DNA of 64,000 bases, from contig NZ_JAIWPE010000064.1 of the NCBI RefSeq assembly GCF_021028955.1, positions 175,958 to 239,957 of the forward strand, given 5' to 3'. Shown here piece by piece: positions 46,246 through 52,756 of this stretch. Source of the DNA: Salipaludibacillus sp. CUR1. Lineage in GTDB: Bacteria > Bacillota > Bacilli > Bacillales > Salisediminibacteriaceae. Below the pieces are notes generated by a model. That model was not told where the DNA came from. It saw only the letters and a program-made list of their open reading frames with translations, and made no database searches. The first letter of the stretch is position 1; every line of letters begins with the position of its first letter. A program made the translations under genes and the position numbers.

Positions 46246-46749
46246 TTTTTCAAAATAAACGTAATTCGATAGAATATTTTCTAACTCATCTGCTTCGTCA
46301 TTACGGATATAAGTTTTTATCTTCTGGCCTTTGCCAAGTTCCATAATAAGCTGCGATTTGTTTTTTTTCCTTTTTCCCCATTGAACTGATCTGATTTTTC
46401 CCCATCTGGCATGGTAACCGGCGAATATCAGTGCTTCTCCCTGGATTTCAAAAATTCGATCGAGAGTAACTAATACATAGGTTCCTAAAATGAAAATGAT
46501 CAAAAAGAGAATAGTAGCGTTGAAAAAATTATTGAAGACTTCAACAAATAGAAAAATGCTCAAAAAAAGTACGGCATAAGCTGCGATGAGCGACCTTTTA
46601 TACGCTTTAGAACCTGTCGGAATCTTTTTCCGGTCATTCAGCCGGTAGATGACATAGTCCTGTGTCGACTTGCGGTGTTTATGAGTAAAAAGGTGGTAAA
46701 CGGAAATAACACCCATTATTGTACCTGTTAATAAATAGATCCATTGCAT
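46243..46749 (-). CDS. Membrane protein with cytoplasmic PH-like C-terminus, unknown function
   Basis: It has 168 residues from ATG 46749 after GGAGGAAACGTT. Three hydrophobic helices (about 1-20, 50-72, 75-97) are followed by a ~70-residue beta-rich domain with GYHARWGKIRSVQWGKRKKN, resembling small PH-like domains. Function not recognised. Monocistronic. Confidence 0.65.
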   Translation of the reverse strand: MQWIYLLTGTIMGVISVYHLFTHKHRKSTQDYVIYRLNDRKKIPTGSKAYKRSLIAAYAVLFLSIFLFVEVFNNFFNATILFLIIFILGTYVLVTLDRIFEIQGEALIFAGYHARWGKIRSVQWGKRKKNKSQLIMELGKGQKIKTYIRNDEADELENILSNYVYFEK

Positions 46750-46807
46750 AACGTTTCCTCCGAAGATTAAGTGATATTTCCATTTTACCACAGCCTAAAC
46801 GAGAAAC

Positions 46808-46842
46808 AAAAAAGGCACGACCCAAGGTAAAGAGGTCGTGTC
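46808..46842 (-). terminator. Rho-independent terminator for PCD gene
   Basis: On the minus strand GACACGACC / GGTCGTGCC (one G-U) with T6. The ~140 nt between it and the PCD stop show nothing else. Confidence 0.75.
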
Positions 46843-46984
46843 TTATTTATACTTTAGCTCCACATACTTTACTGCTTGGCAATGCTTCATCTTCGGAGAA
46901 TACAGTTATCATAAATTTAATGGATTTTGCCGTTCACTTTGGGCGAAGGCTTACAGCCATTGTTTGCCCGATAAACTTTTTTAA

Positions 46985-47275
46985 TTAAGTATATCTTTGG
47001 TAAGTCTTATCATAAGCATGAGCGGATTCGAAGTCTTTCTGAGTTAAACCGTCTTCATCCAGAGTGCTTAATTTCACTGTAATCTGTTTATGGTCAATTA
47101 TAATATAGGGGTGATGCTGTCGGGTTTCGGCAAGGTCAGCCAGTTCGTTTACAAACTGGATGGCTTTCGGAAAAGTAGGCAGGATAAACTGTTTGCGGAT
47201 CCACTTGTTTCCTTCCAGCTCCCAGCCTTGTGAATCTTTCAAATTGGCTTGTACTTCCTCATTTGTTAAGATCAT
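46985..47275 (-). CDS. Pterin-4a-carbinolamine dehydratase
   Basis: It has 96 residues, the family length. The motif QHHPYIIIDHKQITVKL followed by LTQKDFESA supplies the catalytic histidines of the E-T-x-x-H-H-P-x-x-x-x-x-x-x-x-x-x-x-x-T-H class; here the family TH(D/E) site reads STLDEDG. It dehydrates 4a-hydroxytetrahydrobiopterin; in Bacillus a molybdopterin-related role has also been proposed. No phenylalanine hydroxylase gene is nearby. Confidence 0.88.
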   Translation of the reverse strand: MILTNEEVQANLKDSQGWELEGNKWIRKQFILPTFPKAIQFVNELADLAETRQHHPYIIIDHKQITVKLSTLDEDGLTQKDFESAHAYDKTYQRYT

Positions 47276-47413
47276 TTAACGCATTCCCTCCTATTAATTG
47301 AATATTCTTGCGATTCATTTGGGGATATCATATCAAATCCTGTCAGAAAATAAAAGAATTAATCTATTGTTTTCAAATGCTATAATGGGAAGAAAACTAA
47401 GAGAGGTGAGTGT

Positions 47414-48154
47414 ATGATTAATTCAATAAAGGAATGGTATTTCAAAAAAATGGCTGCCAGGTCAATTGAAAAGCATGGAAAAGAAAAAATTGAAAAGCTT
47501 GCTGTTTTGAATAAACCTGCTAAAGAGTGGAGAGTCTCCTTTTTGACGACGGCAGGTGTCCATTTAAAAGATCAGACTCCTTTTGACGTGGATGGGGGTG
47601 ATTGGGGAGTCAGAATGATTCCTTCTGACAGCAGGGAAGAAGAATTAATGGTCACCCATACACACTATGACACAGCTTCGGCCGATCAGGACATTAACTG
47701 TGTATATCCTTCAGCTGCGTTACACGCCTTAACCGAAGAGGGACATATAGGCGGACTTACTCCAACCTTTTTTGGAATGATGGGCTACATTCCCCGCGTA
47801 GACAAATTAATGAATGAAAGTGTTCCGCTTATTTTAAAGAAACTGAAAGAAGAAAAAGCAGACGTAGTTCTTCTTTCACCTGGCTGATATATTTGCCATC
47901 AATCGGTCGGATTGATTCAAAAAGAAATAGAAAAGCAAGGGATCGCTTCCATATCGCTCACCCATTTTCCGGAGTTATCAGAGAAAGTCAACATTCCAAG
48001 AGCTTTGCATATTCGTTTTCCTCTCGGGCGGACGTTTGGCGAGGCTGGCCGAAATGATATGCAGAAAGATATTGTAAAGGAAATGATTAATGAACTTGAA
48101 AATCCTGGTGAGGAAAGAATAAAAAAATTGCCTTACAGGTGGAAAAGAGATTGA
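47414..48154 (+). CDS. Predicted selenoprotein, GrdB-like (glycine/sarcosine/betaine reductase B family), in-frame TGA = Sec
   Basis: Read through the TGA at 47885-47887 (Sec158) the product has 246 residues. Both halves lie in one frame and match one family: the N-terminal half has FLTTAGVHLKDQTPF and VTHTHYDTASADQD, the C-terminal half CHQSVGLIQKEIEKQGI and ALHIRFPLGRTFGEAG. The TGA falls at the redox position, LLSPG-U-YIC-HQS, a U-x-x-C motif; relatives have Sec or Cys there. A 7-bp hairpin lies 10 nt after the TGA. The start ATG follows AGAGAGGTGAGTGT. This short family is not the clostridial GrdB of glycine reductase; its substrate is unknown. Selenocysteine insertion needs selABCD elsewhere in the genome. 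Confidence 0.9.
47885..47916 (+). promoter_or_regulatory. Sec codon and bacterial SECIS hairpin 1
   Basis: TGA (47885-47887) is followed by ATCAATC (47898-47904), loop GGTCG (47905-47909) and GATTGAT (47910-47916): a perfect 7-bp stem whose loop begins 17 nt after the TGA. The loop starts with G and contains GGTC, as in the E. coli fdhF SECIS. Confidence 0.85.
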
Positions 48155-48337
48155 AAATTTTTTCACATAAGCTATTATTAGGTATAAATATCTAATTTTT
48201 ACAATTTTATAAGCGTGAATAGTAAAAAGGCAGTTATTATTGTGACTGTCTTTTTATTTATGGTAAAATAATCTATGATAAATGACCTAAAATTAACAGG
48301 GGATGAGAATGACAGCAGGAAACAAGGAGGGGAACAA

Positions 48338-49384
48338 ATGGCTACTGTAAATTCATGTGTCCAATGCAAAGGTAAAATACTTTTAATCAACTCAGGAAAA
48401 CTGCTGTTACATATAGATCATAGTGGTGTCGCTGATCGTGTAAAGGATCATTTGGATGTTAAGGGGATTAAAAGCGTTTTAGCACACCCTTGGCTGCAAA
48501 TTTGTTTTGAGTCAAGGGTCGATCTCCAAAGATATATTTCTTTAGTTGAGTCCCAATTAACGGATAAACAAATGCAACAGTTTTCAGGAAGGTTATTATC
48601 GAATAAAACAGTAGAAGGCTACTCGTTTAATGACTATCCTCTTAGTCAGTTATCGTTAATTATTGAGAATCCGGATTTTGTTAAAATTATTCAGGAAAAA
48701 CTTTATCAGTCATTTATTCAACCTGTTATTAATACTAAAACAAGGGAAGTAGCGGGATATGAGTTTCTTCTCCGTCCGGCCAGCAGACTGTATCCTTTTT
48801 CGCCAGGTGATCTGTTTATGTTCGCCAGGCATTCAGGATTACAATCACTATTAGACAGCCAGACACGTATTAATGCAATAAGAACCGCTTCCCACATGGT
48901 CCCTGAAGGTAAGAAGTTATTTATTAATTTTCTTCCATCCTCCATTTATAACCCTGAACATTGTCTTAAAAGTACCTTTAAAGCATTGAAAGATTATGAT
49001 GTTAAGCCGCAGGATATCGTGTTTGAAGTCGTTGAAAGTGAAAAAATCCGTGACCTGTCTCATTTGAAATCTATATTTGCCTACTATAAAAAAGCCGGGG
49101 TAAAAGTAGCGCTAGATGATATTGGAGCAGGATACTCAACAATTGAAGTATTAAAAGAATTAAAACCGGATTATGCAAAGATTGACCGCCGGGTGATCCA
49201 AAATTGTCATAAAGATCCTGTAAAGATGTTCAAAATAAAAAAACTTAGAGAAATTACAAAAGAAATGAAGATTACGCTGCTTGCTGAAGGAATTGAATCT
49301 GAGGAAGAGTTTAAAGCTGTTGAGCCGGTAACCGATCTTGTCCAAGGTTATTATTTCGGCCGGCCTTTAAAAAAACCCTGTTAA
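48338..49384 (+). CDS. EAL-domain c-di-GMP phosphodiesterase-like protein
   Basis: It has 348 residues from ATG 48338 behind ACAAGGAGGGGAACAA. The N-terminal ~110 residues form an unrecognised domain beginning CVQCKGK; the EAL domain occupies about 140-345. The signature is EFLLR rather than EALLR, but FINFLP (Asn), FEVVESEKI (Glu), LDDIGAGYST, KIDRRVI, LAEGIES and QGYYFGRP keep the residues needed for metal binding and catalysis, so activity is plausible. No GGDEF domain. It may serve the same signalling network as the riboswitch-controlled protein. Confidence 0.88.
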   Translation: MATVNSCVQCKGKILLINSGKLLLHIDHSGVADRVKDHLDVKGIKSVLAHPWLQICFESRVDLQRYISLVESQLTDKQMQQFSGRLLSNKTVEGYSFNDYPLSQLSLIIENPDFVKIIQEKLYQSFIQPVINTKTREVAGYEFLLRPASRLYPFSPGDLFMFARHSGLQSLLDSQTRINAIRTASHMVPEGKKLFINFLPSSIYNPEHCLKSTFKALKDYDVKPQDIVFEVVESEKIRDLSHLKSIFAYYKKAGVKVALDDIGAGYSTIEVLKELKPDYAKIDRRVIQNCHKDPVKMFKIKKLREITKEMKITLLAEGIESEEEFKAVEPVTDLVQGYYFGRPLKKPC

Positions 49385-49424
49385 TAAACTCCCTTTCCTA
49401 AGCTATCCTTCAGGAAAGAGAGTT

Positions 49425-49582
49425 GACAAGCCCCTGGGCAAGCGGCCGCCTGGCGGACTGAAATTACTGCCATTACTATTAAGCAGAGTTAATTCTTTAT
49501 TAAGTACAAAAGCGAAAAAACCGAACAAAAATTATAAGATTTGTTCGGCTTTCTTTATGATTACTATTCTTTTGTCCCAGCC
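49425..49582 (+). repeat. Dispersed hairpin repeat, copy B (left-truncated)
   Basis: Shares with copy C the block GACAAGCCC-TGGGCAAGCG-CCGCCTGGCGGACTGAAAT, a hairpin (CCGAACAAA / TTTGTTCGG at 49521-49529 and 49540-49548) and the end CTTTCTTTATGATTACTATTC + TTTTGTCCCAGCC. The hairpin with its T run can act as terminator for the EAL gene. The left terminal repeat is missing. Confidence 0.8.
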
Positions 49583-49597
49583 TTTTCAGCCCTGTTT

Positions 49598-50041
49598 TTA
49601 CATATCTTCAGGAGGGTAAGGAGTATCAGTTGGATCAGCGTATATGGAATAGTTTTCATCCACGTATTCCCGAATATCTGTTAAGCTATATCCATCTTCC
49701 AGCATATGTTGCACATCCAGTGCAATCTCTATACAGATCCCTCAGCCGGCACCATGAGGATCATACACAATCTGTTCCTCAGTGCTTTCCCGGTTATTAA
49801 TAAAACAGTCTTTAACATTTTCATGATAAAAAGGATCGATTTGACAGTTGCAGTAGCAAGGGATGTATTCTAAATAGTCGCCATGGCTTACGGCATACTC
49901 ATAAGCTTCCACAGCCCCGGGATGCGCTGCATCTGTAACATAATCAGGCAGTGCAGAAACAGAATTCTCTTCGCTGCATCCTGCAAGGAAGAGGGAAAAA
50001 ATTATGGCTGAAACAGCCAACAGAAATATATTACCTCTCAT
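49598..50041 (-). CDS. Predicted selenolipoprotein of the PCYCxC family, in-frame TGA = Sec
   Basis: Read through the TGA at 49744-49742 (Sec100) the product has 147 residues. A lipoprotein signal ends FLAGCS (Cys 22). The family core YIPCYCNCQIDPFYHENVKDCF is followed by HGAG-U-GIC-IEIALDVQHML, in which other members have CGxC; here the first Cys is Sec, giving U-G-I-C. Downstream residues up to YPPEDM continue the family pattern. A 6-bp hairpin lies at SECIS distance. It follows a CcdA/thioredoxin pair on the same strand after 104 bp. Metal binding or thiol redox chemistry outside the membrane is likely; the true function is unknown. Confidence 0.88.
49709..49744 (-). promoter_or_regulatory. 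Sec codon and bacterial SECIS hairpin 2
   Basis: On the minus strand, TGA (49744-49742) is followed by TTGCAC (49725-49720), loop TGGAT (49719-49715) and GTGCAA (49714-49709): a perfect 6-bp stem with its loop starting 22 nt after the TGA and G as the second loop base. Confidence 0.78.
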
Positions 50042-50145
50042 CGAACCCCACCTCTATTCTATGTTTCTATAAAACAATTATAATAATTGCCAAAAAATCC
50101 GGAAGTGATTTTTTTCACTTTTTTATTGGCAAATTTGTGAAAGCA

Positions 50146-50835
50146 TTAAACAGAGGGGGTAATATATGCCATATTTCCGGTAACTAACAAGACTCCTAAT
50201 AAAACAAGTAATAGTCCGCTAATGATCGATATCGGCCTCAAATGTTTCTTGAGAAATTTCAGCAAAGTAAGACTGGAACTTCCTGCTGCCCCAATAAGAA
50301 TAAAAGGAAATCCGAGGCCTGTACCGTAAACAAGCAGCAGGCTCCCACCCCGCCAGACTGTCTCTGAGTCTGCAGCCATAATAAGAATAGAACTGAGCAT
50401 AGGGCCAATACATGGAGTCCAGCCAAAACCGAATGCCATTCCCATTAGCAGGACACTGACAAGACCTCCTCTTTCCCTGAAGAAACGGTTGAAACGGACT
50501 TCACGATGGAACAAGGTGATATTCAGAAGACCGAGCAGGTGAAGACCGAACAGGATCACAATAAAACCGAGGAGACGTGATAGGAATTCCGAAACGGCAG
50601 GAGTAAATATATTTCCTACTGCTGTCGCCCCCATCCCTATCAAAATCAACGGGATAATCAAACCAATCACAAAGGCAGCGGTTCTTGGCATAATTTTAAA
50701 CCTTGCTGCACTGCCGGTTTCAGCCTCAGTTAAAGAAATCCCTGTAATAACTGCAATGTAACTGGGGATTAAAGGTAATATACAAGCGGAGGCGAAAGAG
50801 AGAAACCCTGCCGCAAAAGCAAACCATATATCCAT
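50146..50835 (-). CDS. CcdA-type thiol-disulfide electron transporter
   Basis: Six-helix membrane protein of the DsbD/CcdA family that carries electrons from cytoplasmic thioredoxin to extracytoplasmic thiols. It has 229 residues. The two reactive cysteines are in FASACILPLIPSY (helix 1) and GWTPCIGPML (helix 4). The start overlaps the stop of the thioredoxin-like gene (TAATG), so the two are coupled. The selenolipoprotein gene lies 104 bp downstream on the same strand. Confidence 0.93.
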   Translation of the reverse strand: MDIWFAFAAGFLSFASACILPLIPSYIAVITGISLTEAETGSAARFKIMPRTAAFVIGLIIPLILIGMGATAVGNIFTPAVSEFLSRLLGFIVILFGLHLLGLLNITLFHREVRFNRFFRERGGLVSVLLMGMAFGFGWTPCIGPMLSSILIMAADSETVWRGGSLLLVYGTGLGFPFILIGAAGSSSLTLLKFLKKHLRPISIISGLLLVLLGVLLVTGNMAYITPSV

Positions 50836-51356
50836 TATAAATCCCCAGCTTCCCCATGGTAAGAGTCATAGGCTTCCTCATAACGTGTCCCCAGTTCGTC
50901 ACTAGTTGCAATAATATAAGGATGCGTTCCCATTTCATTTCCTTCTTCATCAAAGAAGACATAAGTGGGTGAAACTGAAACATCGTAATGATTTGCCAGG
51001 ATACGGTCAAGGTCGACTCCCCATTCATGGGTGGCCTTATATTCATTTTCGAATTTATCGAGAATTTCTCTTTCGCGGCCGTAGAAAACGACGGTAATGA
51101 CTTCAATTTCATCCTGTTCCTCGATAAACTGTTGAATAAAAGGCATCGAATAGCTGCAGCACTCACATGGTACAGCTACAAATTGCAAAATTGTTTTCTT
51201 TTTTCCGATATAATTATCCAGCTTAATAGGCTCATCGTCATGAATACGCTGGACGATGGAAATATCACCTTCAGCGTTTCCGGCAACAAACGAATAGGTA
51301 GTATAAGCCATCCCAGCCAAAATAAATACAATAAGAGCAATGCCCACTTTATTCAT
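50835..51356 (-). CDS. Membrane-anchored thioredoxin-like protein with CECC motif
   Basis: It has 173 residues from ATG 51356 after GGGGAGGGGTCAATT. An N-terminal helix (3-24) anchors a thioredoxin/TlpA-like domain with the active site VPCECCSYSMPF, a CxxC with an extra middle Cys, and the cis-Pro region VSVSPTYVFFDEEG. It is first in the operon with ccdA and is probably reduced by it. The CECC arrangement is uncommon and could bind a metal such as copper. Confidence 0.87.
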   Translation of the reverse strand: MNKVGIALIVFILAGMAYTTYSFVAGNAEGDISIVQRIHDDEPIKLDNYIGKKKTILQFVAVPCECCSYSMPFIQQFIEEQDEIEVITVVFYGREREILDKFENEYKATHEWGVDLDRILANHYDVSVSPTYVFFDEEGNEMGTHPYIIATSDELGTRYEEAYDSYHGEAGDL

Positions 51357-51450
51357 AATTGACCCCTCCCCTGCCAATGACTATTTTTTCGGCAGATATT
51401 TTATTATAATGGAACTAGTTTTATCTTATCTAAACTGAAAGGAGAGAAGA

Positions 51451-51888
51451 ATGAAAAATATAGTCAATTTCATGACATTTTCCAGTATATTTATAGTATT
51501 AATAGTAGGTTGTTCGGCCCAGGAACTGGAAAAAGTCACTGTAGAATTTAAAGAGGAAAATCAGACATTGGCGACTGGGGAATTTCATACATATCAAGTT
51601 AATCTGGCAGACGAGTCCGGAGACCCGTTTAGTGCGGATGATGTTTCTATTTATATGAATATGGAAAGAATGAACCATCCTATGCAGGGGACAATGCAGG
51701 CAGTTGAGGAAGGTAAATACACCGTGGATCTTCCATTAGCGATGGAGGGTGAGTGGTATGCCGAGGTGACAGTAACTTATGATAATGAAGAGACAACTGA
51801 ACGGTTTAGTTTGTACGCTGAGGGAGATATGGCAGAGGAATACATGAAGGGCTATGACGCAGATACAGGAGAGGTTCCACAGAATTAG
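51451..51888 (+). CDS. YtkA/FixH-like lipoprotein
   Basis: It has 145 residues. A lipoprotein signal ends LIVGCS (Cys about 21), and an Ig-like YtkA domain follows with the Met/His stretch MNMERMNHPMQGTM, a plausible copper site, and MEGEWYAEVTVTYD. It diverges from the thioredoxin-ccdA operon and overlaps nothing; ATG 51451 after AAAGGAGAGAAG. Relatives are tied to cytochrome oxidase and copper handling, which fits the redox neighbours. Confidence 0.8.
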   Translation: MKNIVNFMTFSSIFIVLIVGCSAQELEKVTVEFKEENQTLATGEFHTYQVNLADESGDPFSADDVSIYMNMERMNHPMQGTMQAVEEGKYTVDLPLAMEGEWYAEVTVTYDNEETTERFSLYAEGDMAEEYMKGYDADTGEVPQN

Positions 51889-51902
51889 GAGGTGATTGGC
51901 AA

Positions 51903-52493
51903 ATGAGTTACCTAATAGTGTATATGCATCCTTCTAAAGACAGTTTTAACGGGGCGGTCTTACAAGCTGCCCGGGAAGAATTAGATAAATTAAATTATCC
52001 GGTTGAAATAAAAGAGCTGGCCAATGAAAAATTTTCCCCTCACCTTTCCAAGGAAGAATATAAAGAAAGTTTATCAGGGGAATATCCTGAAGATATAAGT
52101 AAGGAACATGAGAAAATTAAAGAAGCGGAACACCTCATTTTTATTTTCCCGGTATGGTGGGGAGGGTTTCCCGCTTTAGGAAAAGGATATATTGACAGAG
52201 TTTTTTCTTATGGATTCGCTTATGAGTTAGAAGGTGAGACACCTTTACCGCAGTTAAACGGAAAAAAAGTATCGTTAATTTTCACTACGGGAGCTCCTGA
52301 AAAAGAGTTTCACGAGTCAGGCATGTACGGCCATATGGTTGAATTGTTAGATCAGTCTATTTTTAAATTTTGCGGTCTTGAATTGGATGGGGTTCTTCAT
52401 TTTGGGGATGTGATCCAGAGCAGTGATAAAGATAGACAGGAAATGCTCAAGACCGTCCGCCAATTCATTTCAAACCTCGCCGAAAAAACTTAA
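51903..52493 (+). CDS. NAD(P)H-quinone oxidoreductase-like flavoprotein
   Basis: It has 196 residues in the flavodoxin-2 fold. The phosphate-binding loop HPSKDSFNGAV is at about 9-19 and the FMN/FAD contact FIFPVWWGGFPALGKGYIDRVF at about 82; GAPEKEF and YGHM are also conserved. Members reduce quinones by two electrons. It starts 15 bp after the YtkA-like gene behind TTAGGAGGTGATTGG, so the two are co-transcribed. Confidence 0.9.
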   Translation: MSYLIVYMHPSKDSFNGAVLQAAREELDKLNYPVEIKELANEKFSPHLSKEEYKESLSGEYPEDISKEHEKIKEAEHLIFIFPVWWGGFPALGKGYIDRVFSYGFAYELEGETPLPQLNGKKVSLIFTTGAPEKEFHESGMYGHMVELLDQSIFKFCGLELDGVLHFGDVIQSSDKDRQEMLKTVRQFISNLAEKT

Positions 52494-52507
52494 GAACGTT
52501 ATTTAGA

Positions 52508-52743
52508 GGCTGGGACAAAACTAAAAACAAGTTTGTAAAAGACGAACAATCATATTATCAGACATTTTGAAACGTGGGTCACTTCTAGTTTTGCCAATTA
52601 TTAAGGCAGATTAAAAGGACAAGCCCTTGGGCAAGCGTCCGCCTGGCGGACTGAAATCACTCCTTTTCTCAAAAAGAACAGCCTAACAAAATTTTCAAAT
52701 TTTGTTAGGCTTTCTTTATGATTACTATTCTTTTGTCCCAGCC
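52508..52743 (+). repeat. Dispersed hairpin repeat, copy C (complete, 13-bp inverted ends)
   Basis: A 236-bp element bounded by GGCTGGGACAAAA (52508-52520) and its exact inverse TTTTGTCCCAGCC (52731-52743). It contains the conserved GC-rich block (about 52619-52660) and a perfect 14-bp hairpin with a 2-nt loop (GCCTAACAAAATTT, 52681-52710). It encodes no protein and resembles a small non-autonomous element. The hairpin can terminate transcription. Confidence 0.82.
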
Positions 52744-52756
52744 CCTTTGCCGATTT

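Noticed and set aside
47414..48154. Frameshift or pseudogene explanation for the split GrdB-like gene
   Set aside because: Both halves are in the same frame, the codon is TGA exactly at the Sec/Cys column, and a SECIS-type hairpin follows; no frame change or other decay is seen.
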